From the NCBI GenBank assembly GCA_964636325.1, contig CAZWRV010000052.1, forward strand, positions 1-41,541: a stretch of 41,541 nt of DNA, given 5' to 3'. A program made the position numbers and the translations under genes. This DNA comes from CAZWRV01 sp964636325. GTDB lineage: Bacteria; Verrucomicrobiota; Lentisphaeria; Victivallales; GWF2-50-93. Positions 16,747 to 24,537 of the stretch are shown here, piece after piece. Positions within the stretch are counted from its first letter, which is position 1, and each line of letters opens with the position of its first letter. A model generated the notes under the pieces. The model was not told the DNA's origin and did not search any database. It worked only from the letters and a program-made list of their open reading frames with translations.

Positions 16747-17532
16747 ATGAAACGCTTAAGCTTTCCAAGAAAATTGTTGGCCTTCACCCTCATCGAGCTT
16801 CTCGTGGTGATCGCCATCATCGCGATCCTCTGCGCGATGCTGCTGCCGGCGCTGAAGAACGCGAAGGAGCAGGCGCGGCGGATGTCATGCCTGGCCAACA
16901 TGAAGCAGATGGGCCTGGCCGTGGCGTCATATGTCAACGACTATGAAAACGCGTTGCCGACCAACAGGGACAATGACGGGGCCATGGTCGGCTACATCCA
17001 GCAGAAGGACACTCTCTACGACTACTGCAACGGCAACTGGAGAATGTGGATATGCCCCGCGTTCTATTCCCAGGACAAGGTCAACGCCGACCATGGCGGC
17101 GGATACGGCGGGATGCTTCTCTGCCGGGTGACATCAGTGGACCTGTATATTGCGCATCCGAACTGTGGAAGCATACCCGGGACGGAGCCCGCCACCAACC
17201 TCTACAAGTGGGCCTCTCTTGCCATGTGCGACGAGAATCCGCCCTGGGTCAGCATATCCGGCAATCTCTACAGAGGCGGGAAGAATTCAGTCACACGCAT
17301 CAAGGATCCATCGAAGGTCACCAGCTTCGTGGAGATATTTCCGGCGTTCGGCGGCTGGCCTGGATGGAACGGCCGGACATTCGACGAGCTCGGCGGCAAC
17401 GCTCGCCACGGGGGAACTCCCACTGTCGGCGTCGGCGGCAACGTCCTCTGCGTGGACGGCCACGCCCTATGGAGCAAGCGCATCGGCCCGATGCTGTCCT
17501 GGAACTACACCTGCTATACGGCGCTGCCGTAG
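16747..17532 (+). CDS. Type II secretion-like pseudopilin (H...DG type)
   Basis: A 261-aa prepilin-like protein with a basic leader (MKRLSFPRKLLA), the methylation-site helix FTLIELLVVIAIIAIL (F at +1, Glu at +5, Ala at -1) and a C-terminal ARHGG...VLCVDGHALW, the H-X9-DG processing signature. Several Cys residues in the globular part could form disulfides outside the cytoplasm. The start has TAGGAG six nt upstream, and TATATT near 16722 could be a -10 element without a convincing -35. The gene begins about 47 nt after the octamer hairpin and lies 113 nt before the exopolysaccharide genes, but half of a TCAGATTT palindrome follows its stop, so a shared transcript is uncertain. It is not closely similar to the pseudopilin at 234-1079 outside the N-terminus. 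Confidence 0.9.
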   Translation: MKRLSFPRKLLAFTLIELLVVIAIIAILCAMLLPALKNAKEQARRMSCLANMKQMGLAVASYVNDYENALPTNRDNDGAMVGYIQQKDTLYDYCNGNWRMWICPAFYSQDKVNADHGGGYGGMLLCRVTSVDLYIAHPNCGSIPGTEPATNLYKWASLAMCDENPPWVSISGNLYRGGKNSVTRIKDPSKVTSFVEIFPAFGGWPGWNGRTFDELGGNARHGGTPTVGVGGNVLCVDGHALWSKRIGPMLSWNYTCYTALP

Positions 17533-17534
17533 TT

Positions 17535-17555
17535 TCAGATTTCCCGCCCGGCCCT
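17535..17555. repeat. Left-half copy of the TCAGATTT palindrome
   Basis: TCAGATTT at 17535-17542 followed by CCCGCCCGGCCC begins two nt after the pilin TAG. It matches the left half of the full copy at 30420-30509 and the reverse complement of the halves at 12885-12917 and 30703-30734. No right half is seen. Confidence 0.65.
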
Positions 17556-17645
17556 GCTGCCAACATTTGCCACCCATTTTTTGCCTTTCACCCATCGCGG
17601 ATATAGATTAACGCAGTTCTAAGTATCGTTGGAGGTTATATCATA

Positions 17646-18869
17646 ATGTTCAACAGGAAGGGCACCCGGATCGCCGTCGGCCTGATCATGCTGATGGTGT
17701 TGTTTTTCGCCGTTATGCCGAGCCTTTACATATTCAACTCGGTGGACGGTGTGGTCAACGGCAAGATAGCCGTAATGAAAAGCCCGATCGAAGGAGTAAT
17801 CCATTATCCGAAGAAGACGGCCTACGGCTCATATTTCAAGAAGGGCGAGCTGATCGCCACGGTGACGAACGGCAGGGTCAACTACAGTTCCCTTCACGAA
17901 CTGATGACGGAAAAGAAAACTCTCGAGGGCAGGATTTCCAGCCTCGAGAAGCGCATCGCAACATACTCCGAGCTCAGCGAGTCCCTCAGGAAGAACCTCC
18001 AGAACTACCAGGAATTCTCCCGGAAGCAGCTTGAGGCGAAGGTCAAGCAGGACAAGCAGATGCTGAGCGAGGAGCTTGTTGAGAACAAGCGGGCCAAGGC
18101 TGTCTTCGAGTCCGACAAGGTCCTAGACGAGCACAACGCGGTCGCGAAGCGAGAAAGGGACAAGAACGAGGCTGCCTACCACGAGTCGAACGAAAGGCTC
18201 ATCCGCTACCAGAACCGCATCGAGGAGCTCTCGAACTCCCTGGATGCCGTCAACGCCGGAGTCTTTCTCGGCGACGGCAACAACGATTCGCCCTATTCGA
18301 AGCAGCGGATGGACCAGCTTGTCATTGAAATATCCATAGCTGAGACCGCGCTGAACGAGGCTAAGAGCCGCATCGTCGGGATTGACGAGCAGATCAAAAC
18401 GGAACAGGACAGGATTGAAAAGGCCCAGAAGTTCGAGCTTTACGCGCCGTTCGACACAATCGTCTGGCGCATGCCGTCGGTCGAGGGCGCGACGGTCGTC
18501 ATCGACTCCGAGATAGTCATCCTGCTCGACTGCGGAAGCATTTTTCTGGACGTCACCGTTTCCGAGTCGCAGTTCGCCAACCTTAAGCCGGGCGACAAGA
18601 TAAGATACCACTTGGCAGGTGAAACCAAGATATATACGGGGACGGTGACAGCATTGCGCGGCTCGGGGAGCGTGCAGGGAGACTTCAACATGGCCGCTTC
18701 TGTAAACAAGGATCCCAGGAAGGAGTTCAGGATTTGGATCGACGCCGATCCATCAGACCTCGATCTCTCTCCGGAGACATTCTTCCAAGTGGGGCGGCGC
18801 GTCCATGCAAAAATCCCGCGGAGGTGGAGCGTCTTGAACTTCATCCGCAGGTTCGTCAATGTCTTTTGA
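17646..18869 (+). CDS. HlyD/Alg44-like membrane-fusion protein for polysaccharide export
   Basis: A 407-aa protein with one N-terminal transmembrane helix (~10-27), a split biotinyl-lipoyl-like domain (IAVMKSPIEGVIHYPKK near the N-terminus and FELYAPFDTIVWRMPSVEG after the hairpin), a long central coiled coil (~85-270, rich in Glu/Lys/Arg) and a C-terminal beta-barrel-like region (IFLDVTVSESQFANLKPGDKI). This is the architecture of periplasmic adaptor proteins and of the Alg44 periplasmic part. It overlaps the downstream glucan-synthase-like gene by 11 nt, so it probably forms a synthase-exporter complex with it and spans the periplasm. Unlike Alg44 it has no PilZ domain of its own; the PilZ domain is on the synthase. 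GGAGG about 11 nt upstream supports the start. Confidence 0.82.
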   Translation: MFNRKGTRIAVGLIMLMVLFFAVMPSLYIFNSVDGVVNGKIAVMKSPIEGVIHYPKKTAYGSYFKKGELIATVTNGRVNYSSLHELMTEKKTLEGRISSLEKRIATYSELSESLRKNLQNYQEFSRKQLEAKVKQDKQMLSEELVENKRAKAVFESDKVLDEHNAVAKRERDKNEAAYHESNERLIRYQNRIEELSNSLDAVNAGVFLGDGNNDSPYSKQRMDQLVIEISIAETALNEAKSRIVGIDEQIKTEQDRIEKAQKFELYAPFDTIVWRMPSVEGATVVIDSEIVILLDCGSIFLDVTVSESQFANLKPGDKIRYHLAGETKIYTGTVTALRGSGSVQGDFNMAASVNKDPRKEFRIWIDADPSDLDLSPETFFQVGRRVHAKIPRRWSVLNFIRRFVNVF

Positions 18870-20820
18870 CATTCAGTCCATGGGGGGGCTGGCGTTCGTC
18901 GCGGCCTTCTGGCTCCTCGTCGAGCCGCTGCTCGACAAGAGAAAAAACTTCCACCGCTCGATAATCACCTCTCTCTCGGTGCTTGTCGGCCTCCGATACC
19001 TTGCCTGGCGTCTGACACATACCGTCATCCCTGTCTTCGACGGCGAATATTCCTCCGTCGAGAAAAACTGGGTGATAATCGTCTACGCCACGGAAATCCT
19101 CGCGTTCGTCGAAATCTGCATATTCCTTCTGATCATGAGCAAGACCAACACCCGGACCGAGGAGGCGAACCGCTATGAGAAGGAGATTCCGAGATATCCA
19201 TCCGTCGACGTTTTCATCCCCACATACAACGAGGGGCTGGACGTGCTCGAAAAAACAATAGTCGGCGCGAAGCACATCGACTATCCTGACTTCAAGATAT
19301 GGGTGCTCGACGACGGCAAGCGCGCATGGCTTAGGGAATTCTGCGAAAAGAAGGGGGTCGGCTACCTGACGCGTCCGGACAACTCCCATGCCAAGGCCGG
19401 AAACATAAACAACGGGCTTAAGCATACGAACGGGGAGCTTTTCGCGATATTCGACGCCGATTTCGTCCCCGCCAGCAACTTCCTGCGCCGCACCGTCGGC
19501 TTCTTCGTCTTCAACGACGACGTCGGCATCGTCCAGACGCCCCAGCACTTCTTCAACAAGGATCCCATCCAGTCGAACCTTTATCTGGAGAAGGTCTGGC
19601 CGGACGAGCAGCGGCTCTTCTTCGACGCGATGGCGCCGGCGCGCGACGGCTGGAACGCGGCCTTCTGCTGCGGCTCATGCTCGATCATACGCCGCAAGGC
19701 CATCGAGGAGGTCGGCGGCATACCGACATCCTCTATTACTGAGGATCTGCTCACGACGCTTACGCTGCTGACGGTCAACTACCGGACGGTCTACCTCAAC
19801 GAGAAGCTCAGCCAGGGCATGTCCTCCGAGTCGGTCCAAGGATATTTCATCCAGCGCTCGCGCTGGTGCCGGGGCGGCATTCAGTGCTTCTTTGTCAAGG
19901 AAGGCCCCCTGCGCGCCAAGGGGCTGACCATTCTCCAGAGGCTGCTCTTCGCCCCCTACGGCTGGATTATCCAGCCGATTACCCGGTGCATGATGCTGGC
20001 AGTTCCTATAGTCTATCTGCTTTTCGGCGTAACCCCGCTGCACTACACCGAGACCAAGGACATCGTCTCATATCAGTTGCCCATGCTTCTCATGTTCATG
20101 CTGTGCATGCAATGGCTTGCACCTAAAAAATACATCCCCCTGATATCAACATCGGTTGGGCTTTTCAGCATGTTCAGGATGCTTCCCGTTGTGCTGGCAA
20201 GCCTTATCAAGCCTTTCGGGGTTCCCTTCAGGGTCACCCCCAAGGGCTCGGGCTCCTCGACCGGCATCGACTGGTACACACTAAGCTTGGTTTTGCTCTT
20301 CATAGGCATGACCCTCTTCGGAATCATGATCAATATGGTCCCCGAATACCAGGTGCTCAAGCAGATGGAGTTCTTTCCCTACGCCCTTTTCTGGTCCATG
20401 CTGAACGTCTTCATGCTCTCGATTTGCGCGCTGATATGTTTCGACGCCCCCCGGAAGCGCAGGGAGGAGCGCTTCCAGATCAGGGAGAAGACAATCCTCA
20501 ACGGCAGGAACTGCATAATCGAGGACATCTCGCTGGGCGGCTGCAAGATTTGGCACGGCTGCGGAGAACGCATTGTCGAAAAAGGCGATCTCGTCGAAGT
20601 CGCAGTCCCGGAAATTTCCGGAACACTTAAGGCTGAAGCCCTAAATTCCAACATGAGGGAGGCCATGTTCCAGTTCAAAGGCATGACCGAGGTCCAGCGC
20701 GACGAGCTGATCGCAAAGCTGTTCACAGGCAGATACCACAACGAAGTCTTCGAGACTCAGACCGTCAGCACAGTCCTCGGAAATCTTTTCCGACGCGCAT
20801 TCGGAAAGGAGAAGACATGA
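18859..20820 (+). CDS. BcsA-like processive glycosyltransferase 2 with C-terminal PilZ domain
   Basis: A 653-aa inner-membrane synthase. Two to three N-terminal membrane helices precede the GT2 domain (VDVFIPTYNEG 116-126, DDG 151-153, the DxD-type FDAD ending at 201, CGS 271-273, TED 294-296, QRSRW 332-336). Four to five further helices carry the gating-loop motif FRVTPK (457-462), equivalent to FxVTxK of BcsA. A PilZ domain follows with RREER (534-538, RxxxR) and DISLGG (556-561, DxSxxG), both c-di-GMP contacts. The protein should polymerise a UDP-sugar into a beta-linked polymer and thread it across the membrane when c-di-GMP is bound. Cellulose is possible, but the neighbouring GH26 enzyme allows a mannan-like or other polymer. 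It overlaps both neighbours and is followed by two diguanylate cyclase genes. Confidence 0.88.
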   Translation: MSFDIQSMGGLAFVAAFWLLVEPLLDKRKNFHRSIITSLSVLVGLRYLAWRLTHTVIPVFDGEYSSVEKNWVIIVYATEILAFVEICIFLLIMSKTNTRTEEANRYEKEIPRYPSVDVFIPTYNEGLDVLEKTIVGAKHIDYPDFKIWVLDDGKRAWLREFCEKKGVGYLTRPDNSHAKAGNINNGLKHTNGELFAIFDADFVPASNFLRRTVGFFVFNDDVGIVQTPQHFFNKDPIQSNLYLEKVWPDEQRLFFDAMAPARDGWNAAFCCGSCSIIRRKAIEEVGGIPTSSITEDLLTTLTLLTVNYRTVYLNEKLSQGMSSESVQGYFIQRSRWCRGGIQCFFVKEGPLRAKGLTILQRLLFAPYGWIIQPITRCMMLAVPIVYLLFGVTPLHYTETKDIVSYQLPMLLMFMLCMQWLAPKKYIPLISTSVGLFSMFRMLPVVLASLIKPFGVPFRVTPKGSGSSTGIDWYTLSLVLLFIGMTLFGIMINMVPEYQVLKQMEFFPYALFWSMLNVFMLSICALICFDAPRKRREERFQIREKTILNGRNCIIEDISLGGCKIWHGCGERIVEKGDLVEVAVPEISGTLKAEALNSNMREAMFQFKGMTEVQRDELIAKLFTGRYHNEVFETQTVSTVLGNLFRRAFGKEKT

Positions 20821-21716
20821 AGATACTTGTGGTCGAAGACAGCGCGGTCGAACGCAAGATTCTGGCCTCGCTGCTGCGGAAGGAGGGGCACGAGGTCATT
20901 GAGGCCCAGGACGGCGAGGCGGCCTGGACGACGCTGGCGACAGCCGCTTCAAGGCCGGAGCTCGTCATCAGCGACTGGATAATGCCCAGGATGACCGGCG
21001 TCGAACTTGTTAAAAAAATAAGATCCGCCGAATTCTTCGAATACATCTACGTAATACTGCTTACCGGCAACGACAGCAGCGAGGACATGCAGGACGGAAT
21101 CCTGGCCGGCGCGGACGACTACATCACCAAGCCCTTCGACCCTAAGGAGCTCTGCACCAGGCTTAGCATCTGCCGGAGGATACTCGGCTACCAGGAGAAG
21201 CTCGCATACATGGCGACGCACGACATGCTGACAGGCCTGGATCTGCGCTCATCACTCTTTCGAAAGGCGGAACAGGAGCTGAAGCTCGCAGCCAGGAACA
21301 AAAGACCCATGTCCTTCGTCATGGCCGACATAGACCATTTCAAGGCGATAAACGACCGCCACGGACACCATGCCGGCGATCTCGCGCTGGTTCATTTCTC
21401 CAAAATCATAAAAGGCCGCCTCAGGGCCTCCGACCTCGCCGGCCGGATCGGCGGCGAAGAGTTCCTCATCATACTTCCGGAGACAGACATCGAAGGCGCC
21501 GTCCTTGTTGCCGAGAACCTGAGGCAGTCTGTCGAAGCGAGCCCCTTCCGTCTAACCGGCGGAGACGAGATCACGATAACTGCAAGCTTTGGCGTAAGCG
21601 GCAGCATGGTCACAAGTGAAACAAGCATCGAGGAGATGACCAAGCTTGCCGACGACGCCATGTATTCCGCCAAGAATTCCGGGAGGAACAAGGTCTGCGT
21701 CAACGAGTCGGATTGA
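20817..21716 (+). CDS. PleD-like response regulator with GGDEF diguanylate cyclase
   Basis: A 299-aa protein with a receiver domain (acidic residues at 7-8, phosphoacceptor D53 in ISDWIMP, Lys105 in ITKPF) joined directly to a GGDEF domain with the active motif GGEEF at 212-216 and the substrate helix residues DIDHFKAIND. An RxxD inhibitory site (RASD, 203-206) lies exactly five residues before the motif, so product feedback inhibition is expected. It should make c-di-GMP from two GTP when phosphorylated. The ATGA overlap with the synthase gene implies translational coupling, so it probably feeds the PilZ domain locally. The kinases at 24538-28780 are candidate phosphodonors. Confidence 0.92.
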   Translation: MKILVVEDSAVERKILASLLRKEGHEVIEAQDGEAAWTTLATAASRPELVISDWIMPRMTGVELVKKIRSAEFFEYIYVILLTGNDSSEDMQDGILAGADDYITKPFDPKELCTRLSICRRILGYQEKLAYMATHDMLTGLDLRSSLFRKAEQELKLAARNKRPMSFVMADIDHFKAINDRHGHHAGDLALVHFSKIIKGRLRASDLAGRIGGEEFLIILPETDIEGAVLVAENLRQSVEASPFRLTGGDEITITASFGVSGSMVTSETSIEEMTKLADDAMYSAKNSGRNKVCVNESD

Positions 21717-21792
21717 CCCCGCCCACACTGAAGCTTCCTTGTTGATAGGGAACGCTGCCGTTATCGCTTCAATGAAACTTGCCTTCAAGTGG

Positions 21793-21836
21793 CGCAGACA
21801 TTCCTGTCTGCGATTCCGCAGGTAGGAATACCTGCG
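21793..21836. repeat. Double GCAG hairpin repeat
   Basis: CGCAGACA (21793-21800) pairs with TGTCTGCG (21805-21812) over TTCC, then CGCAGGTA (21817-21824) pairs with TACCTGCG (21829-21836) over GGAA, followed by CTACTTC. One half matches the copy at 8-27. The 378-nt gap between the two cyclase genes otherwise holds a short CCAGAA/TTCTGG stem near 21885-21902 and no supported gene. Confidence 0.75.
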
Positions 21837-21993
21837 CTACTTCCGACCGGCAAAACTGTCCGCCGCGGCAGACAGATGGCCACTCCCAGAAACTCGATTC
21901 TGGAAGGACAGAAAACCGGCCCCCCAGGCCCCTTATATCTGAAGAAAACCTAAATCAAATCAAATATTTTTCGCATATTTTGGGGTATCTTAT

Positions 21994-22023
21994 TTGACAT
22001 TGATTTATCCCGGGCAATATTGA
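21994..22023 (+). promoter_or_regulatory. Possible sigma70-like promoter for the FHA-GGDEF gene
   Basis: A consensus -35 TTGACA (21994-21999) lies in an unusually A/T-rich stretch. At 18-nt spacing it is followed by TATTGA (22018-22023), a weak -10. The position 72 nt before the chosen start is sensible, but the -10 is poor. Confidence 0.35.
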
Positions 22024-22094
22024 GAATAATAATCATTATTATATCAGCTCTTAATAATTTCATCGTCACTATTAACCGTATGGGGGTTGACACT

Positions 22095-23042
22095 ATGAAT
22101 ACAAAACTTGCGCAGACCTTGACTGGTCTCCATAAAAATCAGCTTGCCCCCTTGAAACGTAATCCATATCTTATCGTTTCCGTTGGCCGGGAGATGGGCT
22201 TGACGGTGTTGCTGGACAACACCATAACAATAGGCCGTTCTCCTGAATGCACAATCCAACTTGACGACCCTCTTGTAAGCCGAGAACACTGCAGGATCGT
22301 CAATGACGGCGGTAAAATATTTATGGAGGATAATAACTCCAGAAACGGCGTCTATGTCAATGGCGACAAAGTGAAGCAATGCGTACTGGGCATTGGCGCG
22401 ACCCTCCAGGTAGGTGAGACAATCATGAAGCTTGAGTCGCTGAGCGATATTGAGCTTGAATCCCGGAAGAGCCTTTACAACCGGGCAAACATAGACCTGC
22501 TGACCGGCACCTACAACAGGCATTACTTCGAGGATAATGCCAGGCGGGAGCTTGCTCTTTCTAAAAGGGAAGGCACCCCCATGAAAATCCTCATGATTGA
22601 CATCGATCATTTCAAGCAGGTCAACGACAAGCACGGGCACTTGGCCGGCGACTACATATTGTCGGAACTGGCGAAATTGATCGCGGGCTCCATCAGGGAG
22701 GAGGATCTGCTCTGCCGCTACGGCGGCGAGGAGTTCGTTGTTCTCCTGAGAGGCACTATTGGCGTTGACGACATTGAAAACCTTTGCGAGCGAATCCGAC
22801 GCCAAGTCGAAGAAAGGATATTCAATTACGGCGGGACACGCATCAAAATCACGATATCCATCGGCGCATCCTGCCAGTCGGACACAGGAGAATCGTCCTT
22901 GGATGACATCATCCGGCAGGCCGATGCGGCACTATATCAGTCGAAAAGGAACGGCAGGAACAGGACGACGCTCATTGAAACAGACAGCCAAGCTTCCGGC
23001 TTGCACGGATGCAGATTAGATGCCTTGAAAGAATATGCATAA
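22095..23042 (+). CDS. FHA-domain diguanylate cyclase
   Basis: A 315-aa protein. Residues ~25-115 form an FHA phosphothreonine-binding domain (ITIGRSPECTIQLDDPLVSREHC at ~44-66 and NSRNGVYVNG at 81-90, with the canonical GR, SxxH and NG positions). Residues ~140-300 form a GGDEF domain with GGEEF at 210-214, DIDHFKQVNDKHGHLAGD and an RxxD inhibitory site (REED 201-204). It should synthesise c-di-GMP in response to a threonine-phosphorylated partner, implying a Ser/Thr kinase elsewhere. The start at 22095 is preceded by GGGGG seven nt away; the upstream in-frame ATGs at 22020 and 22080 give an Ile-rich extension that does not look like protein. The separate promoter-like sequence suggests independent expression within the exopolysaccharide region. 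Confidence 0.88.
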   Translation: MNTKLAQTLTGLHKNQLAPLKRNPYLIVSVGREMGLTVLLDNTITIGRSPECTIQLDDPLVSREHCRIVNDGGKIFMEDNNSRNGVYVNGDKVKQCVLGIGATLQVGETIMKLESLSDIELESRKSLYNRANIDLLTGTYNRHYFEDNARRELALSKREGTPMKILMIDIDHFKQVNDKHGHLAGDYILSELAKLIAGSIREEDLLCRYGGEEFVVLLRGTIGVDDIENLCERIRRQVEERIFNYGGTRIKITISIGASCQSDTGESSLDDIIRQADAALYQSKRNGRNRTTLIETDSQASGLHGCRLDALKEYA

Positions 23043-23154
23043 GGAAAACACGCCTGCCGCGTTATTATTAATTGGGTTATTATGAATTACCAGGGATGAT
23101 GATGAACACGAAAGTCACAAGGATTGGCCTCAATAATACAGGTTATGGGATAAT

Positions 23155-24291
23155 ATGAATAAAATTCTCTCGATTATGCTGCTCTTGCCGCCTTTCATCA
23201 TTCTTTCCGTTTTCCCGGTGCTACCGCTTTCAGCCGGGGACGTCGGCCTTGCGAGGCTTGAACCTAAGAAGGACGGCTACTTCGGGCTGAACTTGGACTG
23301 GGCGAATGACAGCCCGAAGCAGGTATACCGGCGCATGGGCTTCAAGCCGAAGGTTTATGTCCGTTTTTTCGAATTTCCTATGAGCGACGACGATTTTGCA
23401 ATCCTCGACGAGAGCGCAAAGCTTGTAAAGCCGCACAGGGCCCTCCTGCTTGTGACGCTGGAACCCTGGCAGGGGCTTTCCTCAGTGACCCAGGAGGAAT
23501 GCGACAGGCATACGAAGCAGTTCAAGAAGGTCAGTTCGAGGGCAAAGATATTCGTGCGTTTTGCGCACGAGATGAACGGCTCATGGTATCCCTGGAGCCA
23601 GCAGCCGACCGCCTACAAGGAGGCGTTTGCGAGATTCGCGGAGTCCTTGCACAAGAACGCACGGAACTGCGCCATGATCTGGGCGCCGAACTACGGCGGA
23701 GGATACCCCTTCTCCGGCGGTCAATACGAGGTCAAGCCGGACTCTCCCGACTACACGATCCTCGACACAAACCACGACGGCGTCGTCAACAAATTAGACG
23801 ATCCTTATGAGCCGTATTATCCTGGAGATGAGGCCGTTGACTGGGTCGGCATGACCATCTACCACTGGGGAAGCAGCTACCCCTGGGGCGAAAACGAAAT
23901 CCCCGAGCCCAACAAGTTCGAGCAGCAGCTCACGGGCACATATGACGGACTCGACGGCGACCAGACAATGGTCCCCGACTTCTACCACACATATTGCGAG
24001 GGCAAGGGCAAGCCGATGGCGGTTCCGGAAACCTCCGCGCTCTTCGTCCCGTCCACCGGCGTCAGCGACCTCGAGCGCGAGATCAAGGAGCCTTGGTGGA
24101 ACGAAGTGTTCTCCGAGGAGGTGCGTGCGAAATTCCCCGGCATCAAGATGATCAACTGGTTTGAATGGAGGAAGGCGGAATCCGAACTCGGCGGCGCAGT
24201 CGTCGACTGGCGCATCAGCAACAACTTCGACATGATGGAGGCCTTCATTGCCGTCCTTCAAAAAGCCGGGCTCGGTGTGGTCGTAAAGTGA
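23155..24291 (+). CDS. Secreted GH26 endo-glycanase with an inserted EF-hand-like loop
   Basis: A 378-aa protein with a signal peptide (MNKILSIMLLLPPFIILSVF, cleavage probably after LSAG). The GH26 signature RFAHEMNGSWYPW places the acid/base at E139, and the nucleophile is probably E292 in PETSALF; the barrel is otherwise complete (MIWAPNY, WVGMTIYHWGS). GH26 enzymes are mainly beta-mannanases, with beta-1,3-xylanase and lichenase members. Residues 204-215 (DTNHDGVVNKLD) match a 12-residue EF-hand/dockerin calcium loop with ligands at positions 1, 3, 5, 9 and 12, inside the barrel sequence. Placed after a BcsA-type synthase and two cyclases, it may trim the nascent polymer as BcsZ or AlgL do in other systems. 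The ribosome site is poor (GGGA near the ATG). Linkage specificity cannot be read from sequence. Confidence 0.85.
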   Translation: MNKILSIMLLLPPFIILSVFPVLPLSAGDVGLARLEPKKDGYFGLNLDWANDSPKQVYRRMGFKPKVYVRFFEFPMSDDDFAILDESAKLVKPHRALLLVTLEPWQGLSSVTQEECDRHTKQFKKVSSRAKIFVRFAHEMNGSWYPWSQQPTAYKEAFARFAESLHKNARNCAMIWAPNYGGGYPFSGGQYEVKPDSPDYTILDTNHDGVVNKLDDPYEPYYPGDEAVDWVGMTIYHWGSSYPWGENEIPEPNKFEQQLTGTYDGLDGDQTMVPDFYHTYCEGKGKPMAVPETSALFVPSTGVSDLEREIKEPWWNEVFSEEVRAKFPGIKMINWFEWRKAESELGGAVVDWRISNNFDMMEAFIAVLQKAGLGVVVK

Positions 24292-24537
24292 CATGGGGGT
24301 TTTCAGCAAAGGGCGTAGTTTGCTGAATTCACACGATCGCGCGCGGGAACCTCAAACTCATCCTTCCATCAATCAATCCAGCCATCCATTCTTTACCGCT
24401 GCTTTCCAAGATTACAGCCTTGCATGCATTGCATTTCCCAGTTATATTACTTTCAGTGTGCGGGGTTATACCTGATTTGATTGTTTTCCCCACGGATCAG
24501 GATGTCTGTATTTGCGGGGGTATATGCCGGTTGACAC

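Noticed and set aside
22020..22094. Longer N-terminus for the FHA-GGDEF protein from an ATG at 22020
   Set aside because: The extension is an Ile-rich stretch from an A/T-rich promoter-like region, and the ribosome-site-like G-run favours 22095.
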